Source: Blattabacterium cuenoti
GTDB lineage: Bacteria; Bacteroidota; Bacteroidia; Flavobacteriales; Blattabacteriaceae
Length of the DNA stretch: 34,688 nucleotides
Reading direction: 5' to 3'
Assembly: GCF_014251755.1 (NCBI RefSeq)
Contig: NZ_CP059200.1
Span: 1-34,688, forward strand
The translations under genes and the position numbers were made by a program. Below are positions 26,542 to 34,688 of this stretch, in pieces. Positions within the stretch are counted from its first letter, which is position 1, and the number at the start of each line of letters is the position of its first letter. The notes under the pieces were generated by a model. The model saw only the letters and a list, made by a program, of their open reading frames with translations, had not been told where the DNA came from and did not search any database.

Positions 26542-27279
26542 ATGACTTTAGAAGCTAATAATATATATAAAAAATATAAAAATAAATATGTTGTGAACAA
26601 TGTTTCAATTCAATTGAATAAAGGAGAAATAGTTGGATTGATAGGGCCTAATGGTGCAGGAAAAACAACTTCCTTTTATATGATTGTAGGATTAATTAAA
26701 CCTGATAAAGGAAAAATAATCCTTCTTAATCAAGACATTACATTATATCCAATGTATCAGCGTACAAAAATAGGAATGGGATATCTAGCTCAAGAATCAT
26801 CTATATTTAGAAAATTATCTGTAGAAGATAACATTTTGTGCATATTAGAAATGCAAAAAATATCCAATCAAGAAAAAAAAAGAAGAACAGAAAGACTGAT
26901 TGAAGAATTAGGATTGCAAAAAATACGGAATCATCGGGGAGATCTGATTTCTGGAGGAGAACGAAAAAGAACAGAAATCGCTAGGTGTTTAGCTATAAAT
27001 CCTAAATTTATTCTTTTAGATGAACCGTTTTCTGGAATTGATCCAATTACTATAGAAGAATTACAAAAAATAATTTTTTTTCTAAAAAAAAAAAATATAG
27101 GTATATTAATTACAGATCATAATATACAAGAAATTGTTACAATAGCAGATCGTATTTATTTAATGTTTAATGGAAAAATCATAAGATGTGGATCTACCGT
27201 AGAAATTATACGAGATCCTTTAATAAGGAAAATTTATTTAGGAAGTAAAATCATAAATTTAAAAAAAAATGAATCATAA
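26542..27279 (+). CDS. lptB: LPS export ABC transporter ATP-binding protein LptB
   Basis: LptB powers extraction of LPS from the inner membrane with LptF/LptG. The 245-residue ATPase has Walker A GPNGAGKTT (35-43), the Q-loop in YLAQESSIFRKLSVEDN (81-97), signature SGGER (137-141), Walker B FILLDEP (156-162) and switch H193. The LAQESSIFRKL and LDEPFSGIDPI wording is typical of LptB rather than amino-acid or generic transporters. A run of 12 A (27084-27095) lies in the LKKKNIG segment. Its 3' end overlaps the thiamine pyrophosphokinase start by 11 bases. The membrane partners are not in the window. Confidence 0.95.
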   Translation: MTLEANNIYKKYKNKYVVNNVSIQLNKGEIVGLIGPNGAGKTTSFYMIVGLIKPDKGKIILLNQDITLYPMYQRTKIGMGYLAQESSIFRKLSVEDNILCILEMQKISNQEKKRRTERLIEELGLQKIRNHRGDLISGGERKRTEIARCLAINPKFILLDEPFSGIDPITIEELQKIIFFLKKKNIGILITDHNIQEIVTIADRIYLMFNGKIIRCGSTVEIIRDPLIRKIYLGSKIINLKKNES

Positions 27280-27901
27280 ATTTAATGGTCCAGAAATAGG
27301 ATTATTTTTGAATGGAGAAAAACCTCCTTTTTTAGAAAAAAAATTCTCTTTTTATGAAAAAATATTTGCCGTAGATGGAGCATTTTATTATTTAAATGAA
27401 TTTGGAATTTCAGTTGATTATATTATTGGTGATATTGATTCTATTTTAAAAAAGGATATTCCTTTAACAACTCATTTATTAAAAATTGATGATCAAAGGT
27501 ATACTGATTTTGATAAAGCTTTAAATATTATTTATAATTTAGGATTTATAAACATAAATGTTTGGGGCGCAAGTGGAATGGAACAAGACCACTTTTTAGG
27601 AAATTTATCTACAGCTCTAAAATATAAAAATAAAAAAAAATTATCTATTTTATTTCATGATCAATATCATTTTTATTTTTTTTCTGATAAAAGAATTTCT
27701 TTTCATCAGAAAAAAAATAAAAAAGTGTCTTTATTTCCATTTCCTATAGTAAAAGGATTATCTACTAATGGACTCAAATATTCCATAAAAAAAGGTTTAT
27801 TAAAAATAGGAGACACGATAGGAATCAGAAACGAAAATTATCAACAAAAAATAGAAATAAATTACAAAAAAGGAGAATTATTAATATTTATAGAAAAATA
27901 A
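27269..27901 (+). CDS. thiN: Thiamine pyrophosphokinase
   Basis: The enzyme makes thiamine diphosphate from thiamine and ATP, the cofactor needed by E1 of 2-oxo acid dehydrogenases and transketolase. The 210-residue product has AVDGA (34-38), GDIDS (54-58), TDFDKAL (79-85) and GMEQDHFLGNL (103-113) in the N-terminal catalytic domain. GLSTNGLKY lies in the C-terminal thiamine-binding domain. These are the expected active-site motifs. The start overlaps lptB by 11 bases, suggesting translational coupling of unrelated functions. It ends 4 bases from the convergent mdh. Confidence 0.92.
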   Translation: MNHKFNGPEIGLFLNGEKPPFLEKKFSFYEKIFAVDGAFYYLNEFGISVDYIIGDIDSILKKDIPLTTHLLKIDDQRYTDFDKALNIIYNLGFININVWGASGMEQDHFLGNLSTALKYKNKKKLSILFHDQYHFYFFSDKRISFHQKKNKKVSLFPFPIVKGLSTNGLKYSIKKGLLKIGDTIGIRNENYQQKIEINYKKGELLIFIEK

Positions 27902-27905
27902 AATT

Positions 27906-28844
27906 TTAATATGATATATCCAATTTTTTAAGTCTATTGATCATACTTTTTACATGATTGGCAGATTTATTCAAAAGATTTATTTCTTTTTTATTTAATT
28001 TCAGTTCTACGATTTTTTCCACTCCATATTTTCCTAAAACAACTGGAACGCCTAAATATATATCTTTCAAACCATATTCTCCTTTTAAAAAAACAGAACA
28101 TGAAAAAATACGCTTAGAATCTTTTAAAATTGCTTCCACTATTTTTACAACAGATGCACTAGGAGCCATCCAAGCAGATGTTCCTAACAAATTTACAATT
28201 TGTTCTCCTCCTTTTTTAGTTTTTTCAATAATTTCGTCATTTTCTTCTTCTGATAAAAATTCTTTGATAGGAATTCCTGATATAGATGTATATCTATATA
28301 AAGGAACCATCGTATCCCCATGTCCTCCTAATAATAAAGATTGTATATCAATAGGGGATATGTTTAGTTTTTTAGATAAAAAAAAACGATATCTAGCAGA
28401 ATCTAATATGCCAGCCATACCAATTATACGAGAAGAATCTACCTTTGCTGTCATATAACTTACATATGACATCACATCCAATGGATTAGATACAATAATA
28501 AATTTAGATTTTGGAGAAAAAAGAATAGATTTTTTAGTTACAGTACGAATGATTTCTGAATTAGTCTTAATAAGATCATCTCTACTCATTCCAGGTTTTC
28601 TAGGTTTTCCACAAGTAATAATGATGATTTCAGAATTTTTTGATTGAGAATAGTCTTTAGTTATTCCAATCACTTCAGTATTTGATTCTATCATAGAGAG
28701 CATTTGAGATATGTCCAAACTCTTTCCTTCTGAAAATTTTTCTCTAATATCTAACAAAACAATTTTTTGGACAAAATTCCTTTGAGCTAATAAACTAGCA
28801 CAAGTAGCTCCCACATTTCCTGCTCCAATAATAGTTATTTTCAT
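27906..28844 (-). CDS. mdh: Malate dehydrogenase (LDH-like type)
   Basis: The enzyme interconverts malate and oxaloacetate with NAD. The 312-residue protein has the NAD loop GAGNVGA (7-13) and the substrate loop KPRKPGMSRDD, in which R82 and R88 mark malate rather than lactate specificity. VSNPLDVM and the catalytic histidine in GGHGDTMVP also match. All residues expected of the LDH-like MDH group are present. It is a single gene, convergent with thiN and divergent from gcvP across 119 bases. In a reduced cell it would serve the TCA cycle next to the E2-containing complex. Confidence 0.96.
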   Translation of the reverse strand: MKITIIGAGNVGATCASLLAQRNFVQKIVLLDIREKFSEGKSLDISQMLSMIESNTEVIGITKDYSQSKNSEIIIITCGKPRKPGMSRDDLIKTNSEIIRTVTKKSILFSPKSKFIIVSNPLDVMSYVSYMTAKVDSSRIIGMAGILDSARYRFFLSKKLNISPIDIQSLLLGGHGDTMVPLYRYTSISGIPIKEFLSEEENDEIIEKTKKGGEQIVNLLGTSAWMAPSASVVKIVEAILKDSKRIFSCSVFLKGEYGLKDIYLGVPVVLGKYGVEKIVELKLNKKEINLLNKSANHVKSMINRLKKLDISY

Positions 28845-28922
28845 TTTTATTTTATTATGATGTATGGTGTAATATAATTGTTTTGTTAATGACTATCTAA
28901 CTATCTATTTTATTTATTTAAC

Positions 28923-28930
28923 TAAATTTG
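28923..28930 (+). promoter_or_regulatory. Possible -7 promoter box of gcvP
   Basis: TAAATTTG in the mdh-gcvP divergent gap exactly matches the TAnnTTTG -7 element of Bacteroidota. It lies 34 bases before the gcvP ATG. Its last three bases are the TTG that could otherwise be read as a start codon at 28928, so the box argues for the ATG at 28964. No convincing TTG -33 element is seen at normal spacing. Confidence 0.4.
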
Positions 28931-28963
28931 CAATATATAAAGATAAATACAATTTCTATTTTT

Positions 28964-31855
28964 ATGAAAGAGGATGACGTTAGAAAAAAAAATTTTTATC
29001 ATAGACATATAGGTCCGTCTTGTAATGAAATTAATAATATGTTAAAAGAATTACAATATTCTTCTATTAATAATTTTGTAAATCAAACTGTTCCCAAACA
29101 AATCCGTTTTAAAAAAAAATTAAATCTTCCTAATTCTATTTCTGAATATCAATATTTAAATCACATTTATAGAATAAGTAAAAAAAATAAAACATATCGT
29201 TCTTATATAGGATTAGGGTATAAAAATACTATAACTCCAAGTGTTATTCAAAGAAATATTTTAGAAAATCCGAGTTGGTATACTCCATATACTCCTTATC
29301 AATCAGAAATATCTCAAGGACGTTTAGAAGCCTTAATCAATTTTCAAACCATGATTTCAGATTTAACCGGAATGAAAATCAGTAATGCTTCTATGTTAGA
29401 TGAATCTACAGCTGCAGCTGATGCTATGTTTATGATTTATAAAGAAAAAATAAAAAAAAGAAAAATAGATAATAATTATCATTTTTTTATTTCGGATGAA
29501 ATCCTTCCACAAACTTTTGCTGTTTTAAAAACCAGATGTTTTGGATTAGGGATCCATATTATAAAGGATTCTCATAAACATTTAAAAAAAAAATATAATA
29601 ATAAAAAAATATTCGGATTAATAATCTCTTATCCATCTAGTTTAGGAGAAATATATGACTATACTGAAACAATTCAATATGCAAAATGTCATAATATATC
29701 AGTAATAGTTGCTACAGATCTTTTGTCTTTATCTTTGTTAAAACCTCCTGGAGAATGGGGTGCGGATGTAGTTATAGGATCCAGTCAGTCTTTTGGAATT
29801 CCTATGGGATATGGAGGGCCTCATGCTGCTTTTTTTTCTACTCATGAACAATATAAACGTTTTCTTCCAGGAAGAATTATAGGAATATCTGTAGATCGAA
29901 AAAATAAAAAAGCTTTTCGTATGGCTTTACAAACAAGAGAACAACATATTAAAAGAGAAAAAGCTACTTCTAACATTTGTACAGCACAAGTGCTTCCTGC
30001 TGTAATGGCTTCTATGTATGCTTTATATCACGGAAAAAAAGGTTTAATAGAAATAGCAAAATGTATTCATGAATATGCTAAAAAATTAGAATTTTTATTG
30101 ATTAATAATATCAATAATCATCTTTTTCAAGTAAATACTTTTTACTTTGATACTCTTAGAATTAAAACAGATTTTATAAGTAAAATAAAAAAAGTGTCAG
30201 AACGTAAAAAAACTAATTTTAGATATGTTAATAAAAATCATTTAACTATTACTTTAGATGAAACTACTTGTCAAGAAGATATAAATCATATTCTATCAAT
30301 TTTTTACGAAGCATATGATCAAAATAAAAAAACATATAAAAAAATAAAATATCATACAAATATTCGTGATAAATATAGATTTCCTAGTTTTTTAGAAAGA
30401 ACTTCTAATTTTTTAGAACATAAAGTATTTCATAAATATCATTCAGAAAACGAGCTCATACGTTATATAAAAAGATTAGAAAAAAAAGATATCTCCTTAA
30501 TTCATTCTATGATTCCACTTGGATCATGTACTATGAAATTAAATGCTTCTTCTGAATTGTTTTCTTTAAGTCAACATGAATGGAAAAATGTACATCCTTT
30601 TGTTCCTGAAAAACAAGCAATGGGGTATCATTTTGTTATTCGAAAATTAAAAAAATATTTAAAAGAAATTACTGGATTTTCTGGAGTTTCTTTACAACCC
30701 AATTCAGGGGCTCAAGGAGAATACGCTGGACTCATGGTTATAAAACATTATCATCATTCATTACAAGAACATAAAAGAAATATAGCTTTAATTCCTTCTT
30801 CTTCTCATGGAACGAATCCTGCATCAGCAAATATGGCAGGAATGAAAGTTATATTAATAGATACAACCAGTAATGGTTCTATAAACCAAAATGATTTATT
30901 AAAGAAAGTCAAAGAAAATAAAGATTTATTATCTGTATTAATGATCACTTATCCTTCCACTTATGGTATATATGAAAAAAATATTCAGGAAATTATAAAT
31001 ATAATTCATGAAAATGGAGGACAAGTTTATATGGATGGGGCCAATATGAATGCTCAAGTAGGATTAATTAAACCCGCATATTTAGGTGTAGATGTTTGTC
31101 ATCTTAATCTTCATAAAACTTTTGCAATTCCTCATGGAGGAGGAGGTCCTGGAATGGGGCCTATTTGTGTTGCTTCACATTTAAAACCTTTTTTACCCAA
31201 TCATCCTTTTCAAAAGGAAAATAAAAAAGACGAAAAAATATTAACTATTTCCTCTTCTCCATATGGTTCTTCTTTAATTTTAACAATTTCTTATGCTTAT
31301 ATTCGTTTATTGGGACCATATGGGCTTAGAAAATGTACAGAAATATCTGTGTTAAATGCAAATTACATCAAAAAAAAGTTGATGAAATTTTATAACATAT
31401 TATATGTGGGAGAAAATAATACTGTGGCACATGAGTTAATTATAGATTGTCGAATTTTTAAATCTACGAATATAGGAGTTATAGATATAGCTAAAAGAAT
31501 GATGGATTATGGATATCATGCTCCCACTATATCCTTTCCTGTAGAAGGATGTATGATGATAGAACCTACAGAAAGTGAATCTAAAGAAGAATTAGATCGT
31601 TTTATTGAAACTCTTATCAGTATAAGACAAGAAATTAAGGAAATTGAGGATGAAAAATTTTCAAAAGAAAATAATGTATTAAAAAATGCTCCACATAGTA
31701 TAGATATTTTGACTCAAAATGAATGGAAATATCCTTATAGTAGAGAAAAAGCCGCTTATCCTTTATATTGGATTAAAGAAAGAAAATTCTGGCCATCAGT
31801 CAATCGTGTTGATGATGGATATGGAGATAGAAATTTAATATGTACATGTATATAG
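28964..31855 (+). CDS. gcvP: Glycine dehydrogenase (decarboxylating), P-protein of the glycine cleavage system
   Basis: GcvP decarboxylates glycine with PLP and passes the aminomethyl group to the lipoyl H-protein. The 963-residue protein is the fused alpha-beta form. Its N-terminal half has RHIGPS near residue 16 and EISQGRLEALINFQTM; the C-terminal half has SMIPLGSCTMKLN and the PLP lysine K718 in HLNLHKTFAIPHGGGGPG. Length matches the usual 950-970. I chose the ATG at 28964 (MKEDDVRKKNFYHRHIGP) over an upstream TTG at 28928, which falls inside a probable promoter box. GcvT and GcvH are not in the window. It converges with tsaD after 11 bases. Confidence 0.97.
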   Translation: MKEDDVRKKNFYHRHIGPSCNEINNMLKELQYSSINNFVNQTVPKQIRFKKKLNLPNSISEYQYLNHIYRISKKNKTYRSYIGLGYKNTITPSVIQRNILENPSWYTPYTPYQSEISQGRLEALINFQTMISDLTGMKISNASMLDESTAAADAMFMIYKEKIKKRKIDNNYHFFISDEILPQTFAVLKTRCFGLGIHIIKDSHKHLKKKYNNKKIFGLIISYPSSLGEIYDYTETIQYAKCHNISVIVATDLLSLSLLKPPGEWGADVVIGSSQSFGIPMGYGGPHAAFFSTHEQYKRFLPGRIIGISVDRKNKKAFRMALQTREQHIKREKATSNICTAQVLPAVMASMYALYHGKKGLIEIAKCIHEYAKKLEFLLINNINNHLFQVNTFYFDTLRIKTDFISKIKKVSERKKTNFRYVNKNHLTITLDETTCQEDINHILSIFYEAYDQNKKTYKKIKYHTNIRDKYRFPSFLERTSNFLEHKVFHKYHSENELIRYIKRLEKKDISLIHSMIPLGSCTMKLNASSELFSLSQHEWKNVHPFVPEKQAMGYHFVIRKLKKYLKEITGFSGVSLQPNSGAQGEYAGLMVIKHYHHSLQEHKRNIALIPSSSHGTNPASANMAGMKVILIDTTSNGSINQNDLLKKVKENKDLLSVLMITYPSTYGIYEKNIQEIINIIHENGGQVYMDGANMNAQVGLIKPAYLGVDVCHLNLHKTFAIPHGGGGPGMGPICVASHLKPFLPNHPFQKENKKDEKILTISSSPYGSSLILTISYAYIRLLGPYGLRKCTEISVLNANYIKKKLMKFYNILYVGENNTVAHELIIDCRIFKSTNIGVIDIAKRMMDYGYHAPTISFPVEGCMMIEPTESESKEELDRFIETLISIRQEIKEIEDEKFSKENNVLKNAPHSIDILTQNEWKYPYSREKAAYPLYWIKERKFWPSVNRVDDGYGDRNLICTCI

Positions 31856-31866
31856 TTATTGATTTA

Positions 31867-32901
31867 TTATGAAAATGTTTTAAACTTTGAATATGGAGTA
31901 ATGTGAATAGAATCAAATAGTTTTCTTTCATATTTTAATAATCCTGTTATCGCTATCATGGCTCCATTATCTGTAGTGTATTCTTTTTTTGGTATAAAAA
32001 TTTCTAATTTTTTGTCTTTTTTTGAAAAAGACAGAAATAATCTTCTGATTTCATGATTCGAAGATACTCCTCCTGATAAAACTATTCTGAAAATACCAGT
32101 TTGTGAAATAGCTTTTTCTACTTTTTCTAAAAGTATTTCTGCTATACTATTTTGTATGGAAGCACAAATATCAGATAAATTTTGTTTTACAAATAATGTA
32201 TTTTTATTTAATTCTTTTTTTATAAATTGTGATACATCACTTTTGAATCCACTAAAACTGAAGTCTAGTCCACTTACTATAGGTTTTGAAAAAAGAAATT
32301 TTTTTTTATTTCCATTTTTAGAAAAACATTCTATCATAGGTCCACCAGGATAATAGAAACCCAACATTCTAGCTATTTTATCTAAAGATTCTCCTACAGA
32401 ATCATCTAAAGTAGATCCTAATATTTCCATTTTAAAAAAATCATTTACTTTTATAATTTGAGTATGTCCTCCACTCATTACCAAACCTAAAAATGGAAAT
32501 CTTGGATAAGAATTGTTAATATTCGCATTTTGTATAAAATGAGATAGAATATGAGCTTGTACATGATTTACAGTTAATAATGGTATTTCTAAACCCATGG
32601 AAAATGATTTTGCAAAAGAAGCTCCTACTAATAAAGGACCAATTAATCCGGGACCTAAAGTAAAAGATACAGCATCAATTTCATCTCTATGAATTTTTGC
32701 TGAAAAAATAGCTTTTTGAACTGCTTTTGTGATATTTTTATCATGTAATCTTGAAGCTAATTCAGGAACTACTCCTCCATATTTACTATGAATTTTTTGA
32801 TGAATTATAATATTAGACAATACTTTTCGATTTTGAATGATCGAAACACCTGTATCATCACAAGATGATTCTATCCCAATAATTATTGTTTTTTTTTTCA
32901 T
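31867..32901 (-). CDS. tsaD: tRNA N6-adenosine threonylcarbamoyltransferase TsaD
   Basis: TsaD transfers the threonylcarbamoyl group to A37 of ANN-decoding tRNAs, with TsaB and TsaE. The 344-residue product has the ASKHA N-terminus IGIESSCDDTGVS. The metal site is NHVQAH with H113 and H117, and GGHTQI, LDKIARMLGF, FSGFKSD and VLSGGVSSN also match. I chose the ATG at 32901 (MKKKTIIIGIESSCDD), the canonical family start; a longer frame to 32955 would overlap the divergent TamB-like gene. Only 24 bases separate the two divergent starts. Confidence 0.97.
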   Translation of the reverse strand: MKKKTIIIGIESSCDDTGVSIIQNRKVLSNIIIHQKIHSKYGGVVPELASRLHDKNITKAVQKAIFSAKIHRDEIDAVSFTLGPGLIGPLLVGASFAKSFSMGLEIPLLTVNHVQAHILSHFIQNANINNSYPRFPFLGLVMSGGHTQIIKVNDFFKMEILGSTLDDSVGESLDKIARMLGFYYPGGPMIECFSKNGNKKKFLFSKPIVSGLDFSFSGFKSDVSQFIKKELNKNTLFVKQNLSDICASIQNSIAEILLEKVEKAISQTGIFRIVLSGGVSSNHEIRRLFLSFSKKDKKLEIFIPKKEYTTDNGAMIAITGLLKYERKLFDSIHITPYSKFKTFS

Positions 32902-32925
32902 AAAAAAATAACGATATCTTTGAAA

Positions 32926-34688
32926 ATGAATAATATTTTTTTTTATCAATTTCAAAAAAAAAGAATCCTTATTTTACTTTTTTTATTAGGATTCTTTTTT
33001 TTTTCTATTTATCATAAACAGAAAATAAAAGAAAAAGTTTCTACATTTTTTTTGAAAATTTTTTTGAAAAAAGTAAGAAATCATTGGAATGAAAATATTA
33101 CTATCAAACATGTATCTATTAATTTGTTAGAAAAAGAACTTATTTTGAAAGATCTAAAAATTTCAGATCATCATCGTTTTTCTTTTATTCATCTATCTAA
33201 ATGTAAAATATCCATTGATAATTTATTTTATTTTATTTTTGTAAATTCAGAACATTTAAAAATAAGAAATATTTTCATTGAAAATTCTTCTTTTTTTATC
33301 AAAAAATATTTTAAAGAAAAAGAAAACAATATTCTTTTTTTTATAAAATATTTTTTGATTCATAAAAGATTAAAGAATTTTCATATTAATTTTATTACCT
33401 GTTCTAAATTAATCATCAATAAATCTTATTTAGAATATCAGAATACAAGTTTGAATAAAAAAAAATTTCAACATTTTTTTTCAAGTTATATAACTAATAT
33501 TCGAATTGATAATAAAAAAATAAAAGCTTCTATTTTTTCTTTTCAATCTAAAAAAGGATTCATCAAAAAAAATAAATTTCCTTTTATAAAACATTTATCT
33601 TGTGATTTAATATATGATTATTCATCTTCAAAACTGAAAGGAAAAAATGTGTTTTTAAAAACACCTAGTAGTTCTTTAAAAGGTCATTTTATTTTTTTTC
33701 AAGATAAAAAAAGTAAAAATGTTTTTCCAAAAAAAAACATACAATGCAAAATTTTAGAAGGATCAGAATTAGGTTCAGATCTCGGAGTTTTGTTTTATAA
33801 CAAATGGAACTCTTGTTCGAAAATATTTATTCGAGGTTCTATTCATGGAAAATTTAATCATGAAAAAAAAATATTCGTTCTTTACAACATTTCTATAACA
33901 GATTCAAAAAAAAACAAATTATTCGCAAATCAAATTCATATTTTTTATGATGTAAAAAAGAAATGGAAAGAAATAAAGTTTTTTAAAACTTTGTTTTTTT
34001 TTCATCCTTATGATATGAAAAAAACAATTCTATATAATTTGGGTTCCAAATTCCAATTTCCTAGACTGTTCTTTAATTTTAAACAACCTATTATTTATAA
34101 AGGAGATTTCCTATTATCCTCATTCAAAAATAAAAAAAGTTTCAAAATAAAAGGAATTGTTCAAAATCGTTTTTTCGTAGTTAAAATATCTACTAACATT
34201 TATTTGTTGAATCAACAATATACAGGTAAAATTTTTATAGAAAAAAAATATCTTTTTTTAAAGACAAAGAATCATATCTATTTTTTACTAGAAAAAAAAA
34301 TACCAATGATCAATACATTATCAAACTTATGTATTCTGAATTTTAAAAAAAATTTTTATAATGTTTTTATAACTCTACTGTTTTCTTATTCAGAATATAA
34401 AATACATTTTACAGGAAAAAATTTTGAACATCTTCAAAGAATATATGTTAATATATATAATAAAAACAAAATTAATAGAAAGATTAAAATAAAATTTATC
34501 AATAATAATAAAAATCAGTCTTTTCAAAAAATCAGGATAAACATGCATGATATGATTATAGGTCATATTTATGGATGTATAAAATGGAAAAATTTATTCA
34601 AAATTTCTTGTTTAAAAAATCCATATAATAAAAAAGAAACCCAATATGTGAAATTTCATTTTTTGATTAAAAAATCTTTTTTTGATTT
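32926..34688 (+). CDS. TamB-like translocation/assembly module protein (AsmA/DUF490 family), 3' end outside window
   Basis: TamB-like proteins span the periplasm and help assemble or supply the outer membrane. From the ATG at 32926 an uninterrupted frame runs to the window edge (587 codons and two bases), so only the N-terminal part is visible. It starts with a membrane anchor (about 12-28, RILILLFLLGFFFFSIY), then an AsmA-like start (WNENITIKHVSINLLEKELI, about 61-80) and long Lys/Phe/Asn-rich beta-type sequence without enzymatic motifs. In Flavobacteria a TamB/DUF490 gene is divergent from tsaD, which supports the call. Sequence is highly diverged and low in complexity, so other AsmA-like proteins are possible. 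Confidence 0.7.
   Translation, partial: MNNIFFYQFQKKRILILLFLLGFFFFSIYHKQKIKEKVSTFFLKIFLKKVRNHWNENITIKHVSINLLEKELILKDLKISDHHRFSFIHLSKCKISIDNLFYFIFVNSEHLKIRNIFIENSSFFIKKYFKEKENNILFFIKYFLIHKRLKNFHINFITCSKLIINKSYLEYQNTSLNKKKFQHFFSSYITNIRIDNKKIKASIFSFQSKKGFIKKNKFPFIKHLSCDLIYDYSSSKLKGKNVFLKTPSSSLKGHFIFFQDKKSKNVFPKKNIQCKILEGSELGSDLGVLFYNKWNSCSKIFIRGSIHGKFNHEKKIFVLYNISITDSKKNKLFANQIHIFYDVKKKWKEIKFFKTLFFFHPYDMKKTILYNLGSKFQFPRLFFNFKQPIIYKGDFLLSSFKNKKSFKIKGIVQNRFFVVKISTNIYLLNQQYTGKIFIEKKYLFLKTKNHIYFLLEKKIPMINTLSNLCILNFKKNFYNVFITLLFSYSEYKIHFTGKNFEHLQRIYVNIYNKNKINRKIKIKFINNNKNQSFQKIRINMHDMIIGHIYGCIKWKNLFKISCLKNPYNKKETQYVKFHFLIKKSFFD

Noticed and set aside
27958-28458. 166-codon plus-strand frame opposite mdh
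   Set aside because: It is fully antisense to a malate dehydrogenase with intact motifs, and its translation has no recognisable domain; long antisense frames arise from codon bias.
32956-34688. Possible pseudogene or non-coding tail at the window end, since no closed gene is there
   Set aside because: Translating from the ATG at 32926 gives one open frame to the last base with no stop, so it is a gene cut by the window edge, not a decayed one.
1-34688. Search for CRISPR arrays, insertion sequences, prophage, toxin-antitoxin or a new defence-type system
   Set aside because: No regularly spaced repeats, transposase or integrase motifs, att-like repeats or unexplained gene clusters were seen; nearly every base lies in recognisable housekeeping genes.

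Overview
The window is a strongly AT-rich, almost gap-free stretch of chromosome that reads as an obligate intracellular member of the Bacteroidota. The best match from memory is Blattabacterium, the cockroach endosymbiont. The basis is gene content (NusA, AspRS, OstA-like, class-III aminotransferase, TruA-ABC transporter and SurA with Flavobacteria-like sequence), the low GC, lysine/isoleucine/asparagine-rich proteins and long A/T runs, and very tight packing. The genus call is recognition, not a computed match. I see no mobile element, prophage, CRISPR array, tRNA or rRNA.

Layout. 1-5635: nusA, infB and aspS (transcription elongation, translation initiation, Asp-tRNA charging) on the plus strand. 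5621-7319: ppa and an E2 acyltransferase of a 2-oxo acid dehydrogenase on the minus strand. 7416-8954: the bifunctional NAD(P)HX repair enzyme. 8956-16615 (minus): a cell-shape operon, mreB-mreC-mreD-mrdA(PBP2)-rodA, then tmRNA (ssrA) and lnt. 16676-25177 (plus): folK, lptD, a decayed ridA, an OstA/LptA-like gene, a class-III aminotransferase, truA and an MsbA-like ABC exporter. 25191-26459 (minus): SurA-like periplasmic foldase. 26542-27901 (plus): lptB and thiamine pyrophosphokinase. 27906-28844 (minus): malate dehydrogenase. 28964-31855 (plus): glycine decarboxylase. 31867-32901 (minus): tsaD. 32926-end (plus): the N-terminal part of a TamB-like gene cut by the window edge.

The genes concentrate on the cell envelope. 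Rod-shape peptidoglycan synthesis (MreBCD, PBP2, RodA), lipoprotein acylation (Lnt), LPS export (LptB, OstA/LptA-like, LptD, possibly the MsbA-like exporter) and outer-membrane protein assembly (SurA, TamB-like) are all represented. The cell therefore probably keeps a real Gram-negative rod envelope despite genome reduction. The rest is core information processing and central metabolism.

The most notable observations are the ridA pseudogene with a frameshift and internal deletion, an lnt gene that lacks a usable ATG/GTG/TTG at its homology-supported start, several TTG/GTG-started genes, a tmRNA whose tag reads GEKEYAFAA, near-zero spacing at every convergent gene junction, and a short direct repeat at the aminotransferase start. 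I did not find a convincing new biological system.
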